A DNA stretch of 64,000 nt from Pontederia crassipes. Its lineage: Eukaryota; Streptophyta; Magnoliopsida; Commelinales; Pontederiaceae. Made by a program: the position numbers and the translations under genes. The notes below the pieces were generated by a model. The model saw only the letters and a list, made by a program, of their open reading frames with translations. It had not been told where the DNA came from and ran no database searches. Every line of letters begins with the position of its first letter. Positions within the stretch are counted from its first letter, which is position 1. The DNA is taken from the NCBI GenBank assembly GCA_030549335.1, contig CM060194.1:65314547-65378546 (forward strand). The letters run 5' to 3'. Shown here piece by piece: positions 42,800 to 57,000 of the stretch.

Positions 42800-45700
42800 C
42801 TAGGCGAGATCATGAGGGGGATCCTCCACCCATAAAAAATCGCACAGATTTGTGCGAGCAAGCTTAGCCAAAAAATCCGCTGTCATATTAGAGTTTCTAC
42901 TAATGATAGTAGGTACAAAAATGCTAAGCTTATGAATAAGGTGTAAAATATCAGTATGTAAGTTCTTAATCCTCCAAGGACAGCAGCCTTGTTTCTCCAA
43001 AAGTGCGACGAGGATCCTAGAATCAGATCGGAGTTGGATGCGTCTGTGGTTCCATTCCAGACATCGCAAGAGGGCCATCTTCAACGCTCACGTCTCAGCC
43101 TCCAGCGCCGAGTAGAATCTACGATGAATGGTCCTGCAAAAATCATGCGGCCATTAGTGTTAAGCAAAGTATAGCCTGCACCACCCATCTTCCCCGGCTC
43201 CAGAAAGGAGCCATCAGTCTTCAGAATGAACAGGAAGGGAGATGGGGGGCTCCCGCCTTGGTCCAGGTGGACACAACCGGGGAGGTCCATCAGGTATGTG
43301 GGAAGAGTCATAAGAATTGAAGGAGGCCAGGATCCTACCCCAGATGGCACTGATAGAGAGTCAGAGAGAGCCAAAATGGATATCATTTTTGTGTTTCCAG
43401 ATGTTCCACAAGGTGAGGGCAATGAGAGTCAATAACTTGTTTCTTTGCTGGGAATTAAGATGGTCACCTTCATCCAGCCAAGCACCAGATGACCAGGATT
43501 GGAAATACAGGAAAGTGTAGGATACAAATTGTTACACATATTGTCATAGCTGAAGACAAAAATGACAATTGAAGAACAAATGGGGAATGGACTCAGATTC
43601 TCCATCACAGATCGAGCATGAAGTGGAGATGGAGCTGTCAAATAAGCATAGATAAATTTTGGTAGGTAGTTTGCCATGAAGAAGTTTCCACGTAAAATTC
43701 AAGACTCTAGGAGGGACATTAATATTCCATAATCTCCTCCATCTCATACTACTAATAGTGCCATGGCTCAGTATCGGCTCTTCAGTAAATCTATACACTG
43801 ATCTAGTATGGGGAATTCCATGAGAATCAGGCTCCCAAATCCAAGAATCATCACAGGGACTTACAGACAGATAAATAGTAGTAATCTTGTCAATAAGCTC
43901 AGGAGCAAAATACATAAGTAAAACTTGATGATTCCAGGTACCAGAAATTAATAGTTCAGAAACCATAGACTGTTGTGGATCAAAATCAGTAGTGATGTAT
44001 GTTGGTTTCCAAGCTAAGGGGATATTGAAAAGCCATGGATCCAGGCACCAATTAGTATTCACCACATTACAGATGAGTTTTCTAAAACCTATTTTGAGTT
44101 TTTCCAAGGAACTAAGGATGATTTTCCAAGACCAAACATGTTTAGTACTCGAATTGGAGCAGGACCAAAGATGGATAGGCCCATACTTGTTTAGGCATAA
44201 CTGAACCCATGGGTCCTGAGTCCCATTCAGAACATTAAGAATCTTCTTGGCGATGAGGGAAGATTTTAGACTCTTGAGATTCTTAATGTTTAAGCCTCCA
44301 TAAATCCTAGGCATCCTGACAGTATCTCAATTTATGAGGTGTAAACCTTTTCTCTTATCATCATGAGACCAAAGAAAGAATCTGGTTTGTTTTTCCAACT
44401 GATCAATAAGATTATTTGAAATGTGTGAGGAGCTCATTAGATAAATGAGAATGGAGTGAATGATAGAACGGATTAAAGTAACTCTCCCAGCCTGATATAG
44501 CAATTTGGCCTTCCACCCAGAAAGTCTATTAGAGATTTTTTGCATTACAGTCTGTTGGTTTTTAGAAAGGATGTGCTTGTAGGAGATCTGAGCCCCAAGA
44601 TAATTGAAAGGAAATGATCCAGAATTGATGCTTAGAATGTGAAGAATTTTGTGTTTTCTGTTAAGGTTGAATTTTGGGGGGAAAAAAGTTTCAGACTTTG
44701 CAAGATTAATTTTTTGATTTGTTAATAAGTAGTACTTAAGAAAGATACTCTTGAGTGTTTTACAGTTCTTTAATGTGGCTGCCATAGAGATGAGCATGTC
44801 ATCAGCAAATAGCAAATGGCTAGCAGAAAATTGGTTAATGGAGAAAGGGATCAAAGAGCCAATGGTTTCAGTTGGTGAATGAGAGTAGAGAAAATTTGTG
44901 AAGCAATGATAAACAGGTAAGGGGACAAGGGATCACCCTGCCTGATGCCACAGGAGGCCAAAAAGGGTTGTGGTTGTGTACCATTTATATTACATGAGAA
45001 TGTAGCAGTAGAAATACAAGTAGCAATCAAGCCAATGATCTGGGGGGGGGGGGGAATTCATGAGTTTGAGGGCAGTAGGTATGGCATTTCAAGACATTCT
45101 ATCAAAAGCTTTTTTCATATCAATTTTGATTAACAGGTTTTCTTCCTACCAGATTTCATTGAGTGGGCAATTTCTTGTGCAATTAGTATGTTATCCTGGA
45201 TAGATCTGTTTGACACAAAAGCAGACTGAGCATGGTCAATTATATGTATCAGAGTTGGCTTGATTCTATTAACAATAATTTTAGAGATGACTCTATAGAG
45301 CACATTGCAGAGAGCAATAGGTCTATAATCAGAGAGAGTGATTGTGTTAGGCTTCTTTGGAATGAAAATGAGTGAGGTATGATTTCATTTAGGGGGTAAT
45401 AAGTTAGTTTGGAAGAAAGAAGAGATGTGCTTAATGATCTGAGGTCCAACAATATCCCAATTATGTTTATAGAACTCAATTGTAAATCCATCAAGTCCAG
45501 AAGCCTTACCCAGGGCTAAGCTTCAATTGGTATCCTTAATTTCCTGATCTGAGATTTGTTTCATAAGAGATGAGTGTAGTTCAATGGAGAGGGTGGGAAG
45601 GATTGGCCAGGAGGTAATGTCAGGATGGCTAATGTTTCAAAAGTCCCATAAAGTTTTATAGTGGTTTACAAAACAGTTTCTTATAGCTAGGTCATCTGTA

Positions 45701-46880
45701 ATCTTATGCCCATCATAATCAATGAGATGAGTGATGAGGTTTCTCTTTTGTTTAATGCGTGTGGTAAGGTGAATTTTTTTTGTATTTTTACCCCCATCCC
45801 TCTACCAAGACACTCTAGCCTTACTCCACCATTTAATACTGATCTGTCTAAGCAAAGCAACATGTAAACCATAAAGAGCCCTAAGCCTGTCAAGGTCAGG
45901 ATCACAGAGAGTGCTGATAGAGTCCTTAAGCTCAAGATTGTTGATATCATCCTTAACTTTTTGTGCCATTGTCTCAAGCTTGCCAAGCTCTTCTTTGTTC
46001 CATTTAAATGTTTTGTTTTTAATATCTCCTAGGGTTCTACTGAGGGACCAGGTGTCATTATTGAAATTAGACCAAGAATGTTGGAAATGGAGCTGGCCTC
46101 AGGGTACTCAAGTCAGAAATGTTCATATCTAAAAGGTTTATTTTTGAGAGGACACTAAAGATCAACAGAGAAAAGAAGAGGGCCATGATCAGATGCACAC
46201 CTCTCCAATATTTTGAGGGAGATATCAGGGTACTGAGCCAGCCAATGATGAGTAACTAAGACTCTATCGAGACGACATTGAATTCTAGCCGGACCCTTCC
46301 TATTATTACACCAGGTATATTGGGTTCCAATGGGCTGAAGATCAATAAACCCCTGGATGAAGATGAGGTTCTTGAGGGATGTAACAGAGTTAGTCAGGAC
46401 AAAAGGCCTACCACCTCTCTTCTCAGAGGGGTCAAGGATAGTATTGAAATCCCCCAGAATGATCCAGGAGATATCATTAAGATTAAGTTCAGATAGAGAA
46501 TTCCATAGGGAAGAGCGGAGGGGGGGACTAGTACTAGCATAAACAGATGTAAACAAAAAAGAGAAACCATTTATAGTTATCAATAGATGTAAAGCTTGCA
46601 AATCATAGTGAATACATGTTACATTCATATCACTTTTACACAAAGCAATGAGGATTCCGCCAGAAGAATTGGAATCCCCCACGCTAACAGAATTCCAGGC
46701 GTTGCCTAGTTTCTTAACAACTTTTTTAGCATTCTCAGAATTAGCATGAGATTCAACTAAAGCAATAATGTCAGGGTTATGACTACGTATGGGATCGTTT
46801 AACCTATCGCGTACCTTGCTCCTCAGAGCGCCTCGGCAGTTCCAGGAGACTATACGCATGGTGAAGAGTTTGGGGGGCAT
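42800..46880 (-). pseudogene. LINE ORF2: endonuclease, reverse transcriptase, RNase H (broken)
   Basis: Reading from 46880 down. The APE endonuclease shows MRIVSWNCRG, ALVESHA, ILGDFN and CASDHGPLL (46155-46880). RT fragments include LCNVLYRVISKIIVNRIKP and AQSAFVSNRSIQDN near 45180-45340 and the catalytic FADD in ASHLLFADDM (44780-44830). The zinc-binding tail CSICDGESESIPHLFFNCHF ends near 43550. RNase H shows LKTDGSFLEPGKMGGAGYTL (about 43195-43240) and RNSNMTADFLAKLAR (about 42860-42905). The segments lie in different frames (46880 and 45494 agree; 44854 and 44314 are shifted; 43422 and 43084 shift again), and stops occur between them. A G-run at 45043-45053 adds a length-variable site. 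Confidence 0.9.
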
Positions 46881-47349
46881 ATTCTAACATAGAGAAAGAG
46901 ACAGAAGTATCAGTGGATTTGGAAGAGAGGGCCCTTTTGGACTTATCGTGCTTATTTTTCCCTAAGGCCCATCGAGACTGTAGAGCCAGTGGGGATGGCG
47001 AGAAATGTCGCGTTGCCTTTCTACTGCGCTCCGTTCGCGATTGGGGGAGAAGGTCGGGATCTTCTTCCTATGGATCTTCCACTATTTCTCCCTGCAAATC
47101 TGCTACAACATCACTATCAGAGGGGGTAGTAGTATAGTCCCCGAACTTTTCAAGCACATTTCGCACCAGATCATCATGAGGCCTGATGGAAGGAGATGTA
47201 GATTTAGAAGGAGGGGGGATCAGGGGTGAAAAGTGTCGGCCGACCGCAGCCGCAGAGAGAGAGCACCACTTAGAGCCATGAGAGCTGGAGATAATGGGAG
47301 GCGGGGGTGAGGAGAATGAGGGTTCAGGATTGGGATCCGGACCATTCAT

Positions 47350-48362
47350 TTAGTCAGAAAGATCTGGAATGTCACGTGAGGGAGCAGCGTCATGTGGGGA
47401 TGCATCACATGGGGGAGAGTTAGGGCGTACAACACGTGAGGAGGAGTTAGGGTTTAGCTGCGAAGCATCGGGGCCGTCCAAGTGATCGGGAGGATCCCGA
47501 GGGGGGTCCGATTGCTCAGAACGGTCGGAAGGAGGGTCTGGCAGTGGTGCTCCCTGGGAGCCTCCAGGCCGCGCAGAGCGATCCGACAATGGTGGTCTGC
47601 GTGAAATGCTCCAGCCACGGGTCTCCGTCGTCGGTGTGCCATCCTGCCTCCAGCCTGGGCGTGCCCGCATCCAAGGACCGTAGAGCAGGACACCAGCAGG
47701 GGCGGCAGGGGCGGCAGGGGTGGCATCAGCCGTTGATGATGCCGTAGCCAGGGAACAAGTTTCAAGCCAGTGACCAACGCATCCACACCTAAAATAGAAA
47801 AGAGGGAGATTGTCATAGAGAGCCTGCTGAAAGAAACGTGATCCGTTTGGCACCTGAATCCAAACACCATATTTGATAGGTTTAGAAATGTCAAGTTCCA
47901 CACAAACCCTCGCCCCATCCGAAGTGGGTAGCTCCTCAACCTTTAGGACCTGGCCGAAGTTTTCCGCCAGTCGCCGGATTGAGGCCGTGTTACACAACTC
48001 CCAGGCTAGACCCGAGAATCGCATCCACACCGGGAGCCGCTGGAGCTGATCCTCACGGGACCGGAAGAACTGGGAGGTCTGAAAGTGGATCCATTGATCG
48101 AGCACGGTCCCTGCGAGAGAATACGTAGGCGCTCATCAGAATCTTTGAAAATAAAAAGGAAATAACCGTTACCTCTATCGATCAGTCGAACAGGTTGCGA
48201 GAGGGCCCAAAACTGGTCGATGTGCGCTTGAAGGATCTCAACAGTGATGTCACGCCCCAGAAGGCGTCCAGTAAGACTGCATTCCACTTCCAACACCCGA
48301 TCGGCGATGTCAGCGGCCGGAATAGAGACCACATCGGAGATACTCTCCTTTAAAGCTCGCAA
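47350..48362 (-). pseudogene. LINE ORF1: gag-like DUF4283 / zinc-knuckle protein, frameshifted
   Basis: The first part (48362 to about 48110) reads ADIADRVLEVECSLTGRLLG and RGNGYFLFIFKDSDERLRIL, typical of the DUF4283 RNA-binding part of plant LINE ORF1. Around 48105-48115 the frame changes and the second part (to 47350) continues WIHFQTSQFFRSREDQLQRL through PLFYFRCGCVGHWLETC and a Pro/Ser-rich tail. The zinc knuckle has Cys, His and last Cys but Tyr where the first Cys is expected. In intact relatives this protein coats the LINE RNA. Confidence 0.8.
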
Positions 48363-48624
48363 CTGATGAGCAGAGATGTTTTGTTAAGTGGGGAAAGTTT
48401 TAGGGTTCCCGCGGACCACATCAGCCCACTTAGGGTTTCCACAGGATGAGAATGAAGAGACAAGAGCAGAGGAAGATGAGAAGATATGGCTGCGGGAGGG
48501 AGGGACGGTGGGAGGGGCGAGAGGAGGGAAGAGGGTGGGAGAAAGGGGGTGGGTGCGGCAACGACAGGTGGGGGAGGAGGGTCGGGGGTTTCACAACGGA
48601 AGAGGCCATAATGACAGTGACATT

Positions 48625-50838
48625 GACCAGTATAAAAAAGCATATATTACTCTAACCAAGGAAACATTACAATTCTCGAAGCGTGCATTATTACTCTTAA
48701 AATAAAATAGATATTATCCAATATAAATATAAAAGTTGAAGAAAGCACTCTTCAAGAGAGAGAAAAAATATCCGGAGAAGTTTATAAAAATTGTATAAAA
48801 TTAAATTTTATGTTAATGCCTTAGAATGTCTAAAAAACACAGAATTAACATAAAGTTATAAGAAAAATGTATTAAAAATTATGTAATCTATAAATGATCA
48901 TATTAAGTAGATAATATTTCTGAGATAAAATGTTATATTATGAATGGAAGTTGTATCGATCCCATGATTTATTAATGAAACAAGTTGTCCCTTATATTTT
49001 TTGATATTTTTCTATTAAAACAATCTTATCGTACTTTTTTAGTGATCTTTTGGGAACTCTATATTTTTATTCATATGTGTTTACATAAGTTTTATGTTAA
49101 TAGAATAATTTTGTCTGCTGTAAAAAATTAAAATATGGAAAATACTATTCCAATTTCTTTTTCAAAATGGTGGTGGTGAAAATAATGTAACAAAGAGTTC
49201 TTTTCACATGATTATATGACATTTGATGATTTATTATACAATTTATGGTACCCACAAATTGAAAATGTCATTTGCTCTTTTTATAAAAATTAAGTCAGTC
49301 AAGTTGTGGTGCACTATTAAGTTATGATATTGAATATATATTTACTTAGCTATTTTCGACGCAATTAGAGTTTAGGGAGGAAAAAAATCAAAAGCAACAA
49401 CTAGGCAAAAACCTCAAATTCAACTAGCAGGCCAAAATCGAAGTTACATCTATGCAAATCGAAGATGTAATGTCGAGGCAGATGCCTTGGTATTTTTTGA
49501 TCGCAAATCGCTTAACGATCTTTTTTTATGGACATTTTGCCTCTGGATGTCATCAATATTTTGTATACGGATTCTATTGAGGAATTAATGCATCATCATT
49601 TTTATTTAAAAAGAAAATTATCAGACCAAAACATGCCCTTGACCCTTGTTCTTCCCCTGACATGCTGAAATTCATTAACAAAGTATTTTCTAGTGAATGT
49701 AGATTGAGACAGAATCAAAAGGGGCGAATAAGTTAGCAAGCAAAATCAATACTACAACACAAAAGAGGGAACTACAAGTTCTTTGTAAGATTCTACTCAA
49801 GAGATCGGCCATTACCGATATCATGAGCAAAATGACGAAGCCGACCGTAAGCTATAGAGCACATGGTAAGTCGACCGGTCAATTGATAATGTGATATACA
49901 ATAACCCATTCAACCACTAATTTACTAAATTTATAATCAAAATGCTACCCATATATCCTATATTTAATCGTTACCCTTTAGTTATACTATTGTTGTCTGC
50001 TAGTTTTTTAAGACAAAGATTATTGCTGGTTTTTTTTTTCTTAACTACTCGTCCAATACTGTGTAGATCTAGTTTTAATATGATTTTTTTTAAAAGTAGA
50101 AGATATAATCCAAGTTAGCTTTCTTATTTTTCGTTAAAATCTGCTATCCTCAAATGCAGCTTGCTTGGGTCACAAATATGTACGTATAAAATTTTATCAA
50201 TCACACCAAGTGAATTTTATCAATCACAACAAATATGTACGTATAAAATCTCTGAATAAAATTGATATATAACTAATTCAATGTAAACCGATGTGGAGTA
50301 TTATTTTTTCATTATTAGATTAGTAAATTTGATCATGATAATCCAATTATCTGACAAAGTATGATAATTTTTAACTTATATGATTAGTTCAAAATCAAAT
50401 TAGTCTGATAAGTATAAAACTTTTTGTTTATGAATTGTATAATTAATTTACTTATGATTCATTTAATTGAGCTAATATAAAAAATTGCTCTACATATTTA
50501 TCAACCTCTTTCTCTCTCTCTATATATATATCCTCCTTTGTAAAAAAAAGAGGTTAAGAATTATGTAAAATATTTTTTCCATGGCGGGACTCCCTGTCAC
50601 ATCTCAATCATGGATCAAAAGATGAATGGTGCTCCATATGTGAATAGCAAAATGATGTTGCTATACATATTTCTTATCCTCAAAAAATAACTTAATCAAA
50701 TCTTCACGCGGAAACTAAAAGAAGAAGACTTCATGATCAATGAGAGCAAAAAGAAATCCTCTACGTTTCCAAAAGTACATTTTATTTACGTTCAAATTTG
50801 GAGATATATAAATCATCTCTCGTCCATTCATTCCCTTA

Positions 50839-50879
<41 letters not shown>

Positions 50880-51040
50880 GAGCTTTTTCTCCTTGTTCAG
50901 AATTTAGATCCAGTATAGATTGAAGAGAAAGAGGTAAACATAACAGAACTTTTTTAAACTTAAATATTCTGACTCCAAATAACATAAAGTTTGAGTTTTC
51001 ATCGATAGAGCTCGCAGTGCAATTATCATTTGGAGGGGTA
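48625..51040. other. AT-rich intergenic DNA between the LINE and the ABC transporter
   Basis: No gene recognised. Around 49420-49480 the plus strand reads SYIYANRRCNVEADALVFF, which resembles the HxxREANxxADALA end of a LINE RNase H and may be a very old remnant. A TA-dinucleotide run lies at 50845-50876. The right end should contain the transporter's 3' untranslated region. Confidence 0.5.
50845..50876. repeat. (TA)n microsatellite
   Basis: About 16 TA dinucleotides in a row, just past the 3' end of the ABC transporter gene. Confidence 0.95.
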
Positions 51041-51047
51041 GCCGTTC

Positions 51048-54000
51048 TCATCTTTTCTGAAAATTTAAGATCCTGATAGCAATTCCAAACATGATTGCGA
51101 AGAAAACACCGAAGCAGACTACTATAACTGCGACCACTCCCAGGAAACTGTGCTCAAATCCGAAATAATCACGCAAGAACTGCGACACGCTCTCGCCGGT
51201 CTCGAGCTTCTCCTCTACGTCACCAAACTGTGAACTCAACAAGCCATACAGCGTCCAGTAGACAGGGCATATATACGTATACCATCTCCACCACACGGGC
51301 ATTCTCTGAAATATAAAGCATGGATTATGGCCGAGAAAACAAGCATACGTTATAGATTGTGTCCAATGACGGTTGTTCTAAGATTTCTCAACAACTTACG
51401 GGTTGTGGGATGAGGAATCCGGAGAAAAGATTCCATATTCCGTACAGTGCTGATGAAATAACTGCTGCTATATTGAAATCGCTCGTCAAGCCGACAGCCA
51501 TCATTCCGTAGAATGTGTAGTACATGAGGGTGAAGAACATGAAGAACAGATACCAAAAGAACTTGGCCGCCGTCCACTCGAAATTCATCATGGCGTACAC
51601 GATGACCGCGTACATTGTGGACTGAACGAGAATGTAAGGGATCTCGACTGCTACCTACAGATGCAGATGATACAGAAACGCGTATATATCAGTCACAGCA
51701 GAAGTTGAACGACTACATACATCAAGCATGCACGCATTCAAAGATGAAGTAAGATGCAGTTGAGATTGGATGGAGCTTTTGAATAGCACCTGGCCGAGTG
51801 CATATGGCATTGCGGAGTACATTCCAGCGGCCCTCTCCCTGTAAAAGACTGTCCGTTCAACGGCCACCACTGGCTGTGCAGATGACGCATAGGAGACCCC
51901 CATGAAGAGGACAGAGGAATACAGTGAACCCATGGCATTGAACAAATCCTGTTTCTTCTTCCTGCAGAAGAATTATTTCATTACTAAGCTACCCTGCATG
52001 TTAGATTTCAAGCTTTAATCGGAACAATTTGACCAAATTATGGGGGATTATCAGACTTGACCTTTTGGATCCGAGGTCCCAGAAAACAGTTCCCAGAAAC
52101 AACGCTATCACAAGCGTGAAGTAAAACCGCACTGCTGTGTAGGGAGGGTTCCTCCAATATGACTTCCACTGTTTCCACAGGCAAGTCGTGCACTGCGTCA
52201 GGAAGGTCTGCGAGTACTTTGTTGGGAAATAAAGGTCTCTGGAACCAGGAGGGGGCGCGCTCAGTTCCTTGATCAGTGCTTTGTTTCGCCTGCATTAAGG
52301 ATATATATGAGTTGGGCGCCCATTTGTGAACTATATATAACAGGAGCAGTCATGGAGAACTCACTGGAACAATTCCGAGTTCTTGTAAACTTCGCTGAAG
52401 CTGATGCCTAAAATACCTTCTTGGGCGATTGTTGTCACTTCCAGCATCCATGTTGCAGGGTTGTAGCCGTCCTTGATCTTACTCACACCATTGATTGCCT
52501 AGACAAGACATGAGAAAATTGGATGACCAAAGTGAACTGAGAGACTGCCAGACTCAAACACGAAGCAAACTTGCAATGTGTTTGCTCACCTCGAAGTACT
52601 TAATCAATTGGCAGGAATTGTGGCCCAGTGGACCTACATATATCTCTTCTCCACCTCTCTTTAACAGAAATAGCTGCAATTGAACACAGAAGAAATCAGC
52701 ATCAACCCACAAGGAACATCCCTGAATTCGCCACTGAGCAGCTGATGATCCGAACAAAGAGCCTCACCTCATCAAAGGATTCAAAGATATCAATGCTAGG
52801 TTGGTGAATTGTGCACACCACAGTCCGCCCGGTGTCCACGGTGTTCCTCACTGTCCTCATAACGATTGCAGCAGCCCGAGCATCAAGCCCAGAGGTGGGC
52901 TCATCCATGAAAATTATAGAAGGGTTGGCAACAAGCTCAACGGCAATGGTGAGCCGTTTCCTCTGCTCAGTTGACAACCCATTCATACCAGGCAAGCCAA
53001 CAATTGATTCACGCAATGGCTTCAGTTCCACAAGCTCCATGACCTCTTCAATAAACATCTGTAACACAACAGTTTTTATTGTTCAGTACAAAGAATTAGA
53101 GGTAGGAATGCTGGAGACTCTCAGACCATCTCTCTTCTTGCCAACTAACCTTCCTTGTTGCGGAATCAACTTCAGCGGGCAGCCGCAGCCATGCTGAGAA
53201 GAGGAGAGATTCGTAGACGGTCACATGAGGGGAGTGAATATCGTTTTGTTCACAATAACCTGAAATTCGGGCAAAAGTTTCCTGCTTCTTGGGGTAGCCA
53301 GATATGCAAATATCCCCCTCTATATATCCACCAGTCTTTCTGCCAGCCAATACATCCATTAATGTTGTCTTACCAGCACCACTTACACCCATTAGAGCTG
53401 TAAGAACCCCTGGTCTAAATGATCCATTAACACCCTTCAAAAGAAGCAATCTATCTTCTTGAACACCTTGTTCTTTCATTTCCTGGAGACATAAACCTTC
53501 ATGTTTAGGCTAAAAGCACCTGCAGTGTTGTACTCTTTGTATGTTTACTTGCATGTGCATGTGTGTATGTTCAGAAAACCGATTGGAAAAGAAAAAGAAT
53601 GAACTTAAGAGAGAACAAAATACAAAAGGAACCTATCAGAGCATTGTTTGGCCAGGATATGTCAGCAATTCTAAGAAAGATACCTGCGGCATGTCAACGG
53701 AGTATCTTATGTTGTCAAAAGTGATGGAAAGAGGTGTAAATGGAAGAACCATTCCTTTCCTACTTTGATTAAGATCAGTAGATGGCGTAGACGAGGTGTT
53801 GCGGGTGGCCTTAGTATCACATCCTGCATGCAGAGATTCATAGCATGCATTCAGTTAGCAAGAAGGAAAAATAATAGATTTCAAGGAATAGCTAAGTACA
53901 GTCAGTGCACAGTTTATGTGTAGGACTTACTTTTAGATGTTGAATTCCTATTAGAGACTTTTCTTTGTAATGATAGTTCAGAAGGCTCTCCTGTTCTATT

Positions 54001-57000
54001 GGCGTTCTTTTCTTTCAATGTTTCTTCAGAGAGAACTGGCTGAGCATTCCCCAGTGCTGCAGGCATTTTGAAAATTATAACGAGCAAATTTATGTGATTA
54101 AACATGAATACAGAACTCAGTTTTCCTCGTACTAATCAAAATTTACAGTTGTCCAACTCATACTTACGTTTCAGACATGCCAGACCCAAGGCAACGAGAA
54201 TGTTGAATAGAATCACATATCCTACCAATGCTCCTACACCAATCCAGTACCATTTTGCTTCAGGAAAGATTCCCCGAGATTTCAGGATACTCACACCCAA
54301 AGGCTCTTGTGTTCCCGGTAAAACCTGCACATACATTTGAACTCATAGTTAGTAAATGTTAAAAGACAGAAGTATTGGATAATTCACCATCTGGACACAA
54401 GGAATTCTCCTTTTCTTACATGTCTCCAGCTCTTGGATAAGAATTCATTTGTGGAAATTGAGCTCTGTGCATACATAAGTGGTGAAATCCAGTAACCCCA
54501 TATCCACCATTTCTTCATATCATCTGTAACGAGGTAAAATCTTGCAGTCAGTAAAGCAATCCCGAAATTTATTGCCATCTTCCTTAAGAACATATGTTAC
54601 GAATCATCTCGCTTTATCTGGCAGATCGTATCATGGGCATACCATGGGACAAGATGAAACCACCAAGCACCAGCACAGCAAGTGTGGAAAAACTGGCAAT
54701 TGTGTTAGCAGTCACCAAATTTCTTCCAATCACTGCAATTAGTCTAAAAAGTCCTGAAGCCATCTGATTGACAATTAGGAGCAGCAGATACATCTTAAAG
54801 AGCCTGAAGTAAAGATCAAGATTTCTGTTAACTCGAGCAATAAGATATTAATTAAGGACTCCCTGCCCACGCCAGGAAGTAGGAGTTTCTTACCTCTCTG
54901 CACTAGGATCGAAACCTATGACATAATAGCACAAGAACACCGAAGCAGCTGCTTCGATGAATGAGATGGGAATCTTCAGAATCCATGTTGGCAAAGCATA
55001 TGCCCATGAAGGATAGAAGAGGCACTCCTTTTGCTTGAAGAAAACTGGAAGCTTCACAATGGATAAAGCAAGCTCGGAGAAGCCGTTGAACATGTGAATT
55101 GTCAGAAGGAAGTACAGAGCGCCCATGTAAACAACTCCATCATTCACAGAATTATGGTGCATATTGGTCCGGAGGAAGAGGGTCATGACTAGGGCAGCGA
55201 TGAACATTAGCTGTAATAGATACCAAATATTAATTAATCACAGCCTGGGAAGAACATGCACTGCGCAATGGGATGATCAATTGCACATCACGCACCTGAA
55301 ACGCTCTGAACGCGTACACAAAAGAGTTCCTTTTCATCAGCAATATTTCTCGAGCGATGCAAGCTTTGAGTAGTTCTTTCTTGCTTGCCCCGTACTCTGA
55401 TGTCGCCAGAGCAGCAGGGTGGCTCTTGCTCTTGTCGAATGGTGAGGAAAGCTCTTCTGATAACTTGTCGCCAACATGGAATGATTGGAACGCTTCTGCG
55501 AATTCCTTGACAGGCACATATCTGTAAGGTTCTTCATTGTGCATCCAGTACTGCTGCTGATCTTTCCGGGACGTCACCTGAAAATAAAGTTCAGCATCAG
55601 TCACTGACTCACTGTCCATAAGGCATCACAAAGAATTGTTTCTGATCTTTGAGCTTACTTCCTGCAAGAAGTCTGCAACACCTTTCCTCTCAGGGCACTT
55701 GAAGCCCATGGACTCGAAAAACTCAAGGACGTGCTCACGGGGCCCCTGGTACACGATATGTCCTTCCGAAAGGAGAATTATGTCGTCGAAGAGGTCATAT
55801 GTCTCAGGTGCAGGTTGCAGAAGCGAAATGACGCCTGTTGCGCCGAGGATGTGAATCATCTGCCTGAAGGAGTTCACTATCTGGAACGTCGTGGAGCTGT
55901 CGAGGCCTGTCGATATCTCATCCATGAAGAGCGCTCTCGCAGGTCCAACAATCATCTCCCCTGAACGGCGTAAATATCGTTCGGAGATCAATGAGAAATC
56001 AGACATCTCAAAGGACAACTTAGGACAAAAGCCCACGTACCTGTTGTTACACGCTTCTTTTGCCCTCCTGAGATGCCTCTCAACATGTCGTCTCCTACCA
56101 TGATGTCAGCACAAATGTCCAATCCCAAAATCTGTATCATTTCACCAAGTAGAAGGGAAAAGAAATGGCTCATCACATACTCCTTCACAGTTGCACGGAA
56201 ACATAAATCAAGATAAGCTACTACCTTCAGAATATAATCCGTGATGACGTTCACCTCCTGTCCTTCTATGGCGGAGGCCTGAAGCACAAGAACAACGAAC
56301 GTGCACAGTTGGTCTTCTAATTCTGAACTTGGCGCGTGATATAAGCCAAAAACTCTTAGCAGGATAAAATAAAAGGTAGAGATTACCTTCATGAAGACGT
56401 CAAGGTCACGATCAGGTTTGATGTTGGCTGCCTTTTCCCTTCTGCAGAGCTCAGTTAACATGTCTATTCACAAAGGCAAAACGCATTGAGCTGATCAACT
56501 GGGGTTCGGGAACACATGCATGCAAATATGAACAGAGTTCACATTGCTGCAAGGAATCAGAGTAACTTACCGTACCGAGTGCCTACTCCCTGGCACCTTG
56601 CAGAGAACGCCAAGGTCTCGCGCACCGTCATCTCCCCTATATGCAGATCATGTTGGCTAATATACGCAGCTGTTTTGCGAGGTACGAACTCATGCATTTC
56701 GTGGCCATTGTAAGTTACTTTTCCAGAGACCTGCAATGCACATAATCAACTCATCAGATTACCTTCAACTTTACGATGAACTGTGCATCAGAAAAAGTGG
56801 AGTTTTTCAACTGACCTTCAGATCTGAAGCGAGTTTTCCAGCCAGAGCCAACAACAACGTTGTCTTCCCTGAGCCCGGAGGCCCTAAGAGCAAAGTCATC
56901 CTAGAAATTTTGCACAGTAAGCACAATAATCCAATTCCCGAGATTGTTGCTTACAAGGAATTGAAATTAATTATTGCACCTGCAAGGCTTGACTATCCCG

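Larger units (their letters stand above)
42740..48609 (-). mobile_element. L1-type LINE (APE-RT-RNase H), full length but decayed
   Basis: AATGACAGTGACATT at 42725-42739 is repeated exactly at 48610-48624 and frames the element. On the minus strand it begins near 48609 and ends in an A run next to 42740, as expected after target-primed insertion. It carries two reading frames, listed separately: a gag-like ORF1 with DUF4283-type and zinc-knuckle regions, and an ORF2 with endonuclease, reverse transcriptase, zinc-binding tail and RNase H. At about 5.87 kb it is of normal full length for this group. Frame changes and stops in both frames mean it can no longer move by itself. The perfect target duplication contrasts with the decayed coding part. 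Confidence 0.95.
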
